64,000 bases of DNA from Aurantiacibacter atlanticus (GCF_001077815.2 NZ_CP011310.1:2108001-2172000); one strand, 5' to 3'; shown: positions 10,614-19,100, numbered from the stretch's first letter. Made by a program: numbers and translations. Notes: a model not told the origin generated them from the sequence alone.

Positions 10614-11728
10614 GGGGCGCGATTACCCTGCCCGCTCCCCTGGCAGAATTTCCATGGCGAGTCGTAATTCCCCTGACGGTGCTGGTCGCCTTCGGGGCGG
10701 CGGTACTCCATTCAGCGGCTGGCGGTTCGATGAGCCCCTATGCCGGATCCCATCTCGTGCGATACGGCCTGTTCCTGATGGTGGCGTTGGTCATTTCCTA
10801 CTTTCCGCAGGACTGGGCGCGGCTGGCGGCCATTCCCGGTTATGTAGTCGTGCTGCTGCTTCTGGTCGCAGTGGAGGTCATGGGCCAGATTGGCGGCGGT
10901 AGCCAACGCTGGCTGGAACTGGGCTTCATGCGGCTGCAGCCATCCGAGATCATGAAGCCGGGCATCGTTCTGATCTTGGCCGCATTTTTCCATGCGCTAC
11001 CCGTCGGCATGATTGGCACATGGCGTGCCCTCCTCACACCACTCGGGCTGATCGCCCTGCCAACAGGATTTGTCCTGCTGCAACCAGACCTTGGAACCGC
11101 GCTGGCCATCGTCTTCGGCGGCATCGTGGTGATGTTTCTCGCAGGAATCCCGCAGAAATGGTTCATCGGCGGAGGAATTGCCGCTGTTGTCGCTGCACCT
11201 ATCGCCTTTTTCTTCGCCCTCCAGCCATATCAGCAGCAGCGCGTCCTGACCTTCCTGGATCCTGAGAGTGATCCGCTTGGCACCGGATATCACATCACCC
11301 AGTCCAAGATTGCCATCGGTTCAGGCGGAATCCTGGGCAAGGGCTTTGGTGAAGGATCGCAAAGCCAGCTCAATTACCTGCCCGAACCGCACACCGATTT
11401 CGTCTTTGCCACCATGGCAGAGGAATGGGGCTTGCTCGGCGGCCTGCTGGTGCTTCTGGTTTTTGGCATCGTCCTGCGGTGGGGATTGATCGTGGCGCGC
11501 GAAGCGAACGATCGGTTTTCGCGCCTGTTCGCCGGAGGGCTGACGGCAACGATCTTCTTCTATGTCGCGGTCAATCTCCTGATGGTTATGGGCATGGCTC
11601 CGGTCGTGGGTATTCCGCTGCCTTTCATGAGCCATGGTGGATCCTCGATGATGACCAATATGCTCTGCGTGGGCGGCCTGATGATGGTGGAGCGCTGGAA
11701 TCGGCAGAGCGTTCGGACGAGCCTTTAA
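10610..11728 (+). CDS. rodA: SEDS peptidoglycan glycosyltransferase RodA
   Basis: Polytopic inner-membrane glycosyltransferase that polymerises lipid II for elongation, partner of PBP2. The 372 residues carry about ten membrane helices and the SEDS signatures QPDLGTAL, GEGSQSQLNYLPEPHTDF and the C-terminal IPLPFMSHGGSSM. Its ATG lies within the mrdA stop region (ATGA overlap). It closes the mre operon; no T-rich terminator follows, only a GC hairpin just before tRNA-Lys. Confidence 0.96.
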   Translation: MRGAITLPAPLAEFPWRVVIPLTVLVAFGAAVLHSAAGGSMSPYAGSHLVRYGLFLMVALVISYFPQDWARLAAIPGYVVVLLLLVAVEVMGQIGGGSQRWLELGFMRLQPSEIMKPGIVLILAAFFHALPVGMIGTWRALLTPLGLIALPTGFVLLQPDLGTALAIVFGGIVVMFLAGIPQKWFIGGGIAAVVAAPIAFFFALQPYQQQRVLTFLDPESDPLGTGYHITQSKIAIGSGGILGKGFGEGSQSQLNYLPEPHTDFVFATMAEEWGLLGGLLVLLVFGIVLRWGLIVAREANDRFSRLFAGGLTATIFFYVAVNLLMVMGMAPVVGIPLPFMSHGGSSMMTNMLCVGGLMMVERWNRQSVRTSL

Positions 11729-11834
11729 TTCGAGAATTTTGCAGCTCCGATGCAATCGCCCCTTTAACCGCTGCACGAACTCGCTATACGGACGCCTTCG
11801 CGCGAATCGCCTTGGCCGATCTGCACGTAATTGA

Positions 11835-11854
11835 GGACCCGCGTAAGCGGGTTC
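11835..11854 (+). other. GC-rich hairpin immediately upstream of tRNA-Lys
   Basis: GGACCCGC and GCGGGTTC pair around a GTAA tetraloop, ending six bases before the first base of the tRNA. It could stop mre transcripts, or be part of a tRNA precursor leader. No T-run follows it. Confidence 0.35.
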
Positions 11855-11860
11855 AGATAT

Positions 11861-11936
<76 letters not shown>

Positions 11937-12002
11937 TTTCTCCTTTCATCTCCTAGGCGCGCAGGTCGAATGGTCTGACTCTACATTGTGCCTCCAGCGA
12001 GC

Positions 12003-12033
12003 CTTGCAAATTTGCTAACTACGAATTTGCAAA
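12003..12033 (+). promoter_or_regulatory. TTTGCAAA-like operator repeats before the ScfR/RamB-type regulator
   Basis: Three related octamers lie 15-46 bp before the start codon: CTTGCAAA (12003-12010), TTTGCTAA (12011-12018) and TTTGCAAA (12026-12033). TTTGCAAA-type sites are the known targets of RamB/PrpR/PccR regulators (family knowledge), so autoregulation is likely. The spacing differs from the four-base spacer I recall for PccR. Confidence 0.6.
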
Positions 12034-12048
12034 CTATTCCTCCTTTAC

Positions 12049-13467
12049 ATGGGTAATCGGCGAAGACTTTTTGCGGGCGAGAAGCTGCGTAAGATCCGTG
12101 AAGACAGGGGGCTCCGGCAAGCCGAGATGGCAAAACGGCTGGCGATCAGTTCATCCTATCTCAGCCAGCTGGAACATGACGACAGGCCGTTGACGGCCCA
12201 ATTGGCAGAACGCCTCGCCAGTCTGTTTCCGATCGATTGGCAGGATATCGCCGTTGATGACACCGAACAATTGACTGTCGCCCTGAGAGAAGCGTTGGGC
12301 GATCCGATTTTCAATGAACCTTTCAGCCCCGAAGCGCTTGTCAGGCTTGCGGAACAACAGCCGGTATTTGCCAAACGCTTTGTCGAACTCCACGAACTCT
12401 ATCGTCGCAGTACCCAACAGCTGGAAATGGCAGACGATGCAATTTCGGCGGACAATGCATCAGGATCGCCCCTGCCCTGGGAAGAGGTGAGGGACTGGTT
12501 CCACCTTTCCAACAATTATGTCGATTTGCTGGACCGGCTAGCGGAAAACCTCGCGCTTTCGATGAGCGATGAACAGGGCCATTTGACCGGGGCTGCCCTG
12601 CGTGTGCACCTTGCCGAAAAGCACCGTATCACGGTGATTTTCGAACGATCAAACCAGCTCCGGCAGTTTGATGAGGCTGAACGAATACTGCGGATTGATG
12701 CCGGACAACCGCCGACGGGCATCCGGTTCCAATTGGCCTATCACGTCGCCGTCATGTCACTTGGCGAGACTATTGCCCAGATTGCGGAATATGCTGAGCT
12801 CAAATCTGCGGCGGCGCGCGAACTTCTCAAGGTTGGCCTCGCCAATTACGCCGCCGGAGCGGTCCTCATGCCATATGAGCATTTTCGCCAGTCTGCTCGC
12901 CGCGAAAGGCATGACGTCGATCGGTTGGCCCTGTTGTATCGAACCAGCTTCGAGCAAGCTTGTCACAGACTTTCATCGCTGCAAAGAGAAAGCTCCAGGG
13001 GATTACCTGTGTTCTTCTGCCGAGTGGATATGGCGGGAAACATCACAAAGAGACACAGTGCGACGCGGCTCCAATTTGCCCGCTTCGGAGGCGCATGTCC
13101 GCTCTGGATCGTGCATGAGGCCGTCGCCATTCCCGACCGTGTCCTCGTGCAATTTGCAGAAACGCCCGACGGGGTCCGCTATGTTTTCATGGCCAAGGGC
13201 CTGGTCAAACCGTCGGGTGGTTTTGACCGAAGCCCAAGACGATATGCCGTCGCGCTTGGCTGCGAAATCCAGCATGCCAGCGAATTCATCTACGCCGATT
13301 CCATCAATCTGAATTCAGACAATGCTGCTGCCCGGATTGGTGTCTCCTGCCGCATCTGCCCACGGACGGATTGCGACCAGCGTGCCTATCCACCAAGCGA
13401 TCAACAGATCGAAGTCGATCTGTTTGACAGGGGGATCGTCCCTTATTCCATGCGTCGGGTTGATTGA
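12049..13467 (+). CDS. XRE-type short-chain acyl-CoA regulator (RamB/PrpR/PccR group)
   Basis: Transcription factor of 472 residues. Residues about 8-65 form an XRE helix-turn-helix (RQAEMAKRLAISSSYLSQLE). The middle (about 150-290) matches the ImmA/IrrE-like domain, but the zinc-protease HExxH is replaced by LAYHVAV, so it is probably non-catalytic. The C-terminal third is the DUF2083-type acyl-CoA sensing domain with cysteines in SCRICPRTDC. Relatives control propionyl-CoA, acetate or glyoxylate metabolism. No target enzymes are adjacent, so the regulon here is unknown. Operator-like repeats precede it. Confidence 0.85.
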   Translation: MGNRRRLFAGEKLRKIREDRGLRQAEMAKRLAISSSYLSQLEHDDRPLTAQLAERLASLFPIDWQDIAVDDTEQLTVALREALGDPIFNEPFSPEALVRLAEQQPVFAKRFVELHELYRRSTQQLEMADDAISADNASGSPLPWEEVRDWFHLSNNYVDLLDRLAENLALSMSDEQGHLTGAALRVHLAEKHRITVIFERSNQLRQFDEAERILRIDAGQPPTGIRFQLAYHVAVMSLGETIAQIAEYAELKSAAARELLKVGLANYAAGAVLMPYEHFRQSARRERHDVDRLALLYRTSFEQACHRLSSLQRESSRGLPVFFCRVDMAGNITKRHSATRLQFARFGGACPLWIVHEAVAIPDRVLVQFAETPDGVRYVFMAKGLVKPSGGFDRSPRRYAVALGCEIQHASEFIYADSINLNSDNAAARIGVSCRICPRTDCDQRAYPPSDQQIEVDLFDRGIVPYSMRRVD

Positions 13468-13521
13468 GATGTCTGCTGGTGGGCCAGTAATCATTCACCG
13501 TCCGAAAAGCGCAATCGCGCC

Positions 13522-14691
13522 TTAGGCAAGATTTGCGAAATCCTCTGGAAATGTGATCGTAGTGGCAAAACCATCGCCACCAACCGTGGCGATTTCACCG
13601 GAATGTCGCGCAGACATAGCCCTGATCATGCGCCAGCCTAGCGAGTTGGAACGCTCTCGTTTTACACCTTCCGGCATGCCGATGCCATTATCAGCCACCT
13701 TCAGTTCCCAGCGCGGACCATCTTCCTTGCTATCCAGCGACCGTTCAAAACTGACATCGACGCGGCCTTCCTTCAGCCCATTGAAGGCATGTTTATAGGC
13801 ATTGGTGATAAGCTCGTTGACGATCAGGCCGAGATCTACCGCAGCTGCCCCCTGCACGACCACCGGATCACCAAAAACGGATATCACGATGTCGAGCTCC
13901 GGGTTGGAGAATGCGTCCTGCGCATGTCTTGCGACATTTTCGAGCAGGGGGATGAGCGTAACTTTTTCGCCCAGATGCGCCCTTTGCAATTCTTGATGGA
14001 CCTTTGCCACTGAATGCACGCGCGCCTCCAGTTGAGCCATCGCCTCGCGCGTTTCGGCAAGCTGTGTATTGCGCTTGCTTAGCTGGATGAAGCTGATGAT
14101 CAGCGCCAGATTATTCCCGGTTCGGTGGTGCACCTCATCGATCAGCAATTCACGTTCTGCCATAGCCTCTGCCAGTTCGCGATTCTGGCGGGATAACTCA
14201 GAAATGGGATCGGTATCGCTCAATTCCCCGAGTTTCAGTCCGGCCTCTTCGACAAGAGCAGGAATGGTTTTGGGATTGGCGGCGATGGCGAAGCCGAGCT
14301 CCGCGCAAGTGCCTTCGCTGGAAGATTGCAGGTCAAACGTGTCGGCAAGCCTTTGTACGCCCGAAAGACCCAGCCCCATGCCCGATGAAGGATTGCGCGA
14401 TGCCTTGAACGGGCGGCGTTCCTTCACAAACTGCATTTCTGCGGGAAGGCCCCCGCCCTGGTCCTTGACCCGCACGATCAGCCATGAACTCGCACTATCG
14501 GCCTTCGCGTGGAAATGTACCTTTCCGCCTCCACCATGTTGCAATGCGTTACGGGTAATTTCCAGAATTGCTGTGATCATGCGCGTCTTGGCGAAACTTT
14601 CTAGGCCAAACGCCTGCGCAATTGTGTCGCTCACCTGACGCACCCTTGGCACATCTGCCTCGGCCCCGATCCTGACTGTAATGATGTCCAT
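13522..14691 (-). CDS. Hybrid protein: RsbT-like ATPase domain plus HisKA_2 histidine kinase
   Basis: Likely output protein of the stressosome operon. Residues 1-135 form an RsbT-type HATPase domain (EITRNALQHGGGG, DQGGGLP, GMGLGLSGVQRL). A coiled linker (about 160-182) leads to a HisKA_2 dimerisation box EVHHRTGNNLALI (His188/189), followed by a second HATPase (IVNELITNAYKHA, DNGIGMP). No receiver or membrane segment is present, so it is soluble. I chose ATG 14691, directly after the upstream stop and with AAGG ahead of it; ATG 14712 is also possible. HisKA_2 kinases in alphaproteobacteria often act on PhyR. That this one does is inference. Confidence 0.82.
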   Translation of the reverse strand: MDIITVRIGAEADVPRVRQVSDTIAQAFGLESFAKTRMITAILEITRNALQHGGGGKVHFHAKADSASSWLIVRVKDQGGGLPAEMQFVKERRPFKASRNPSSGMGLGLSGVQRLADTFDLQSSSEGTCAELGFAIAANPKTIPALVEEAGLKLGELSDTDPISELSRQNRELAEAMAERELLIDEVHHRTGNNLALIISFIQLSKRNTQLAETREAMAQLEARVHSVAKVHQELQRAHLGEKVTLIPLLENVARHAQDAFSNPELDIVISVFGDPVVVQGAAAVDLGLIVNELITNAYKHAFNGLKEGRVDVSFERSLDSKEDGPRWELKVADNGIGMPEGVKRERSNSLGWRMIRAMSARHSGEIATVGGDGFATTITFPEDFANLA

Positions 14692-14692
14692 G

Positions 14693-15694
14693 TCAGAGCG
14701 ACCTTGCTGCATTCATGCGTGCAACTAGGATGCTTGCATCGTCACGTTTCAGACTTTCTCGACCGAGCAATTTGCCGGCGATTACAGGTGCGCTTCGTTG
14801 GAACAGCGAAGACTGCCTTTCGATGCCGCGCAGTGTGGAAAGACCGTCGGAATGCATGACAAGCACCGCGCCATGGTTCAGTTTCACCGTCTCGACAGGC
14901 GGCGTCGTGGGCCTGCCTCCCAGCAAGCCGTCACGCGCCGAGATGCGGTGGATCTTGTTGTTTTCGACTATGATCGTGCTGATGTTGCCAATGCCGGCAT
15001 GGCGCAATTCACCCTTGGCTCGGTCCAAGGCAACTATCGCTCCCACCGCCCCGCGAGTGCCAGCCAATGTTTCCGCGATCTGCGAAAGCAGTTCGCCGGG
15101 ATCGCTCTGGCTGGCCTGCAAGAACGCCTGCCGGGCCTTATCTGCAGCATCCGCTGCCTTGGCGCCATGTCCCAGGCCATCGCAGAGGAAATAGACGCAC
15201 TCATCCCCTATGGATCGTACAGCAATCGCATCGCCGCAGCGCCTCTCTCCGGGATAGGCAAGGCGGAATCCAGAATGGTCGATGGCTTCGCCTGGGCTGG
15301 CCTTACATCGTCGGAATTCGGCGCTGATTACGGTCCCGCTGCTGCCCGTCTCCACGTCCATTCGATCACACAGACGATGAATCGCTCCAAGGCCGGTGCC
15401 GAGCGACGTTGAAGATGTTTCACCATCCTTCAGCATGCGGTCAAGCCGCTCTATGCCCGGCCCACTGTCGATACCAAGGATCTGCAACCGTTCTTTCGCT
15501 GCGGCACCGAACACTTCGACCAGCATCCGTCCGCCCCGGCCATGGCGGATGACATTCTGGGCAATCTCGGTTGCAACGATCGCCGCATGTTCGACTTCAT
15601 TCGCATCAAAACCAAGCGCATTCGCAGTACGTCTTGTGCGCCGCCGGGCTTCTGCCACGGCACTGCTTTCTTCAACTTTCAACCAACCAATCAT
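14693..15694 (-). CDS. RsbT-like ATPase fused to SpoIIE/PP2C phosphatase (RsbX-type)
   Basis: A 333-residue two-domain protein. Residues 1-130 form a GHKL ATPase/anti-sigma-type domain (VATEIAQNVIRHG, DSGPGI, GTGLGAIHRL). Residues 140-333 form a PP2C/SpoIIE domain with metal motifs ERRCGDA, LCDGLGHG, VMHSDGLS and RDDASILV. In known stressosomes RsbX removes phosphate from RsbS/RsbR and resets the complex; this is the expected role here. Start and stop overlap the neighbours by a few bases (4 bp with rsbT), consistent with a single transcript. Confidence 0.87.
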   Translation of the reverse strand: MIGWLKVEESSAVAEARRRTRRTANALGFDANEVEHAAIVATEIAQNVIRHGRGGRMLVEVFGAAAKERLQILGIDSGPGIERLDRMLKDGETSSTSLGTGLGAIHRLCDRMDVETGSSGTVISAEFRRCKASPGEAIDHSGFRLAYPGERRCGDAIAVRSIGDECVYFLCDGLGHGAKAADAADKARQAFLQASQSDPGELLSQIAETLAGTRGAVGAIVALDRAKGELRHAGIGNISTIIVENNKIHRISARDGLLGGRPTTPPVETVKLNHGAVLVMHSDGLSTLRGIERQSSLFQRSAPVIAGKLLGRESLKRDDASILVARMNAARSL

Positions 15695-16110
15695 CGTGAT
15701 CTGCAGACTCCAATCATGCGAACGATCGTTCCTTTTCCGACCGTGCTTTCAATCATGAACTCCTGAGACAGGCGTTTTGCTCCGCCTAATCCCCTGCCCA
15801 TATTGCCTTTGCGGGTTGAAAAGCCATCCGCCAGCGCGGCACCTATGTCTGCGATTCCCGATCCAGTGTCGCTGCATTCTACGCCGATCCGGCCACCATC
15901 GGCGAATTCATAAATCACCAGCCGGCCTCCGCCCCCGTGGGTAAGTGCATTTCGCGTAATTTCGCTGACAGCCGTGACAAAACGCGTGAGAAATATGTCG
16001 CGCGCGCCTTTCGCCTTCATCAATTCGCTGACCCGTCCGCGGGCGCGAGCAATGTCACGGTCAGTCCGCAAGGCGATCTCTGTTACTTTACTCGCCCCGT
16101 CGAATGCCAT
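15691..16110 (-). CDS. rsbT: Stressosome switch kinase RsbT
   Basis: Stand-alone GHKL serine/threonine kinase of 139 residues, normal RsbT length. It has EITRNALTHGGGG, DTGSGIADI and GRGLGGAKRL nucleotide-binding boxes. By analogy with Bacillus and Vibrio it is held by the RsbR-RsbS complex, phosphorylates their STAS domains on stress and is then released to activate a partner. It overlaps rsbS by 23 bp at its start and the ATPase-PP2C gene by 4 bp at its end. Confidence 0.9.
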   Translation of the reverse strand: MAFDGASKVTEIALRTDRDIARARGRVSELMKAKGARDIFLTRFVTAVSEITRNALTHGGGGRLVIYEFADGGRIGVECSDTGSGIADIGAALADGFSTRKGNMGRGLGGAKRLSQEFMIESTVGKGTIVRMIGVCRSR

Positions 16111-16468
16111 TGGCCATGCCCGCCTTGCGCATCTTGGCCAACGCGTGATCCAGGGTCAGGGCGGTATGGTTTTCAGGGAGATACATGCCAAGCTCAACCA
16201 ATGTCATTGCAACGGCAGGTCGCATTCCGACGACATAGGTTTCAGCATCGAGCAGGCGAGCAATCGCCGTCAATTGCGCCAGCACGCGGCCAACGAATGT
16301 ATCGACGATTTCCAAGGCGGAAATGTCCACGACAACACCGCGCGTCTCGTTTTCCGCGATCTTCGAAGAAAGCACTTCCTGCAGTTCGATGATATCGGAA
16401 TCGGTGATGTCCGCCGTTATCGAAACCAGCAGGACGCCCTCGACAGCATAGATCGCCGCGGCATTCAC
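16088..16468 (-). CDS. rsbS: Stressosome scaffold protein RsbS (STAS domain)
   Basis: A 126-residue single STAS-domain protein. The phosphorylation site is in ISALEIVDTF, where Thr57 stands at the place of Bacillus RsbS Ser59. A second conserved turn is VVGMRPAVAMTLVELG. Such proteins co-assemble with RsbR into the 1.8-MDa stressosome and bind RsbT. Its first four bases overlap the rsbR stop. The Thr for Ser exchange should keep phospho-acceptor function. Confidence 0.9.
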   Translation of the reverse strand: MNAAAIYAVEGVLLVSITADITDSDIIELQEVLSSKIAENETRGVVVDISALEIVDTFVGRVLAQLTAIARLLDAETYVVGMRPAVAMTLVELGMYLPENHTALTLDHALAKMRKAGMANGIRRGE

Positions 16469-17355
16469 GGCTTGCGCGTCCCATTGTCATCGATCGCGCG
16501 GATTGCGACACCGACAGAGGTCAACGCATCTGTCAAAGCGCTCTTGATCGAAGACCGCGTGAGCACTTCGCCAACATCGACACCGAGTTCAACCATGGTT
16601 TGCGCGATCTTGGGGCTGATGCCACTGATGATGCAAGTCGCACCCATCAGGCGCACCGCAGCGGCAGTGCGCAGCAGGTGTTGGGCGACCTGGGTATCAA
16701 CCGTCTTCACGCCGGTAATATCAACGATCACAACTTCGGCCTGACGCTCCACAATAGCCTGGAGCAGGCTTTCCATCACTTCCTGCGCACGCAGACTGTC
16801 GAGCGTACCGATAAGGGGCAAGGTCAGCACCTTGTCCCACAGTTCAACCACCGGTGTTGAAAGTTCCAGCATCTCATCACGCTGGCGCTCAATGATCTGT
16901 TCGCGCTCCGCAATGAACACCTCGTTCGTGTAGATGGCAAATGCGTCAATCGCCTTGGACAACAGTATGACTTCGTCGATCAGAAGATCAGGAGAATCCG
17001 AGAGCTTTTCCTTCAGCCGGGAAAAAAGCGGAACCTTCAGGGCAAGTATCAGCGCCGCCATTTCGCCCGGCAACACGCCGCGCTCTACCCGTTCATGAGT
17101 AATTTCGGAAAGGATGCCGCGCAAATCTGCCCAATGCTCATCCTTGAGGACAAACTCGCCACCACGCGAAGTATCGCGCACGCCGACCCGGAACGCTCGC
17201 AGAAGGCTGGCAGCCTGGTCACGCTCTTCTTTTTCGGAGAACAGATCCGCCCGTTTGGCACCGTCTTCATCCGCCTGCTCGATCCATTCGTGAAGTATGC
17301 CCTGAACGTCCTCTTTCAGGACTTCCAGCGTCGCTTCTAATATTCCGTTGGTCAT
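16465..17355 (-). CDS. rsbR: Stressosome sensor protein RsbR (RsbRD_N + STAS)
   Basis: A 296-residue protein, first gene of the stressosome operon. The N-terminal 160 residues look like an all-helical RsbRD_N sensory domain rather than a globin, PAS or light-sensing domain, joined by a charged helix (IAEREQIIERQRDEM) to a C-terminal STAS domain. The two regulatory threonines of the family are kept: Thr221 in VKTVDT and Thr253 in PKIAQT, matching Bacillus RsbR T171 and T205. The signal sensed cannot be read from sequence. It diverges from the M48 peptidase gene. Confidence 0.9.
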   Translation of the reverse strand: MTNGILEATLEVLKEDVQGILHEWIEQADEDGAKRADLFSEKEERDQAASLLRAFRVGVRDTSRGGEFVLKDEHWADLRGILSEITHERVERGVLPGEMAALILALKVPLFSRLKEKLSDSPDLLIDEVILLSKAIDAFAIYTNEVFIAEREQIIERQRDEMLELSTPVVELWDKVLTLPLIGTLDSLRAQEVMESLLQAIVERQAEVVIVDITGVKTVDTQVAQHLLRTAAAVRLMGATCIISGISPKIAQTMVELGVDVGEVLTRSSIKSALTDALTSVGVAIRAIDDNGTRKP

Positions 17356-17417
17356 TCCGGCTCCATAATCTGTTTATGAATTAAGCGCCTAGCGCAAAAA
17401 ATGGGGCGCAGGAAGGT

Positions 17418-17436
17418 CACAATCAGGACCATTGTG
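17418..17436. promoter_or_regulatory. Inverted repeat between rsbR and the M48 gene
   Basis: CACAAT (17418-17423) and ATTGTG (17431-17436) form a perfect 6-bp palindrome with a 7-nt spacer in the 101-bp divergent intergenic region. It could be an operator for either gene. No regulator is assigned. Confidence 0.35.
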
Positions 17437-17456
17437 CGTGCGAAAATTAAGGACGG

Positions 17457-18533
17457 ATGAAGACAAAAAGTAATCGGTCCAGGCTTGCGCGCCGGGCAGG
17501 AGCTGCTCTAATCTGTGCCGTGCAATTTTTTCGCCCGAAATGGTTTCTGGCTGCCGTCTGCATGGTTTTGGCGGGTTCTGGTGCGATCGCCAGACATGCC
17601 AATGCGCAGGACAACGCCCAATGGCCCGCATTGCTGCGCGAAGACCTGCGTGTTGCAGCGATTGGCGATTCACTGCTGAAAGCCAATGCCGATTTGTGCC
17701 GCAATACGATGCCTGTGACTGGAATGGTGCTGCATAGCGCCGATCAATATGGCAGCGGTTCAATGCAGGCGCGCTTTGCAAATGGCCCAATTGCAATCTC
17801 AACCATCGTATCGGGGTCTTCTTCCGCCGTGGCAGGACTGCGGCCTGATGATGCGATAATTGCCATAAACGGCCATCCCACTGATGCACTTGCCGCACCC
17901 TTTCAAGGCAACTTGCGAGAGGCAGCTTTTGCATTGCTGGCATCGCAACCGGTGGGCGGCCCCATTTCCATGCGCATTGCACGCGGAGGGTCAGAGCAGG
18001 AATTCATCTTGAATCCTCCGGCCGGATGCCATTCTCTTATAGAAATTCGCGTTGAAAGCGGTCCGCGGGCTCGATCGGATGGGCAAATTATCCAGATCCA
18101 ATATGCATTTGCGGGCCAATTGGATGATCAGCAAGTCGCGATTGTGATTGCGCATGAACTTGCCCACTCGGTGCTGGAACATCGACGCCGCAAGGAGGAG
18201 GCCGGGATCGACAATGGTCTGTTTGCCGCGGTGGGAAAGAACAGGCAGGCAAACCGGCGGGCGGAAATCGAGGCTGACAGGCTTTCTGCACATTTGCTTG
18301 CCAATGCAGGCTACGATCCTGCTCTGGTGCCGGCATTCTGGCGATCCGACATAGGCAAAGATATTGGCGGCGTATTATTAGAGAGCGGGATCTACCCATC
18401 TCATGAAGCGCGCGCGCAAATGGTTGAGCATGAAATCGCCTTAAATTTGCCGCAGCGCCGTGGCCCCACATGGCCTGACCATCTGCTGGTCTTACGCGAT
18501 AGAGGCTTCGCCCCGCCCGACAGTTCCGACTAG
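17457..18533 (+). CDS. PDZ-containing M48-type metallopeptidase, exported
   Basis: A 358-residue protein with a long N-terminal signal/anchor (hydrophobic about 30-50, ending near RHANAQD). Residues about 105-190 resemble a PDZ domain (ISTIVSGSSSAVAGLRPDDA). The catalytic part has the zinc motif HELAHSVLEH and the third-ligand helix EIEADRLSAHLLANAGYDP, typical of family M48. It is probably an envelope protease of the BepA/LoiP kind, though the PDZ-first order is different. It diverges from the stressosome operon. Confidence 0.82.
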   Translation: MKTKSNRSRLARRAGAALICAVQFFRPKWFLAAVCMVLAGSGAIARHANAQDNAQWPALLREDLRVAAIGDSLLKANADLCRNTMPVTGMVLHSADQYGSGSMQARFANGPIAISTIVSGSSSAVAGLRPDDAIIAINGHPTDALAAPFQGNLREAAFALLASQPVGGPISMRIARGGSEQEFILNPPAGCHSLIEIRVESGPRARSDGQIIQIQYAFAGQLDDQQVAIVIAHELAHSVLEHRRRKEEAGIDNGLFAAVGKNRQANRRAEIEADRLSAHLLANAGYDPALVPAFWRSDIGKDIGGVLLESGIYPSHEARAQMVEHEIALNLPQRRGPTWPDHLLVLRDRGFAPPDSSD

Positions 18534-19048
18534 GCGGATCGCTGTCGTTCGGGCGCTGCGCTGATGTCGATATAATTCCTGTCGAAATAAGTAAGCGGCG
18601 TCGCATCTTCCCGATGGCTCGCTTCAATCAGCGCGCCGATAAAAATCGTATGCGTACCAAATGCATGCCGGTCAGCAACCGTGCAAATCAGGCTCGATTG
18701 TGCGCTTTGCAGAATGGGCACGCCCTGGTGTTCTTTCCAGTCACCAACTGCAAAGCGATCAAGGTCAGGGCTAACGAAATGCTCGGCCACATCACGATTG
18801 GAAAGGCCGAGGATATTAATGCAAAACCGCTCCGCCTTTGTCAGTGGATCATGCAAAGATGCATCGCGGTTGATGCAAGCCAACAGCGAAGGCGGATCGA
18901 AACTGAGCGAACTGACTGCGGTAGCGATAATGCCGTAATTTTGCCCGTCGAGAGTTGTTGTCACCGCATAGACCGTGGCCGCCACATGCCGCATAGCTTC
19001 CCGAAAGGCGCTCCCAAGCGCAACGTTGCTCTGTCCTGCAGGCTGCAT
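18530..19048 (-). CDS. Flavin reductase-like FMN-binding protein
   Basis: A 172-residue protein of the HpaC/flavin reductase family, which reduces FMN or FAD with NAD(P)H to supply two-component monooxygenases. Visible family features are the N-terminal FREAMRHVAATVYAVTT, the FMN-contact region GIIATAVSSLSFDPPSLL, FCINIL and the distal GDW and HTIFIGAL strands. It sits divergent to ribB and so in a small flavin-themed neighbourhood. No monooxygenase partner is nearby. Its stop overlaps the M48 gene end by four bases on the opposite strand. Confidence 0.85.
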   Translation of the reverse strand: MQPAGQSNVALGSAFREAMRHVAATVYAVTTTLDGQNYGIIATAVSSLSFDPPSLLACINRDASLHDPLTKAERFCINILGLSNRDVAEHFVSPDLDRFAVGDWKEHQGVPILQSAQSSLICTVADRHAFGTHTIFIGALIEASHREDATPLTYFDRNYIDISAAPERQRSA

Positions 19049-19100
19049 GCGCGTTCATTGAAGAGGGTTTGCCACAGGCGCAAGGGGGAATTTCCAGACT

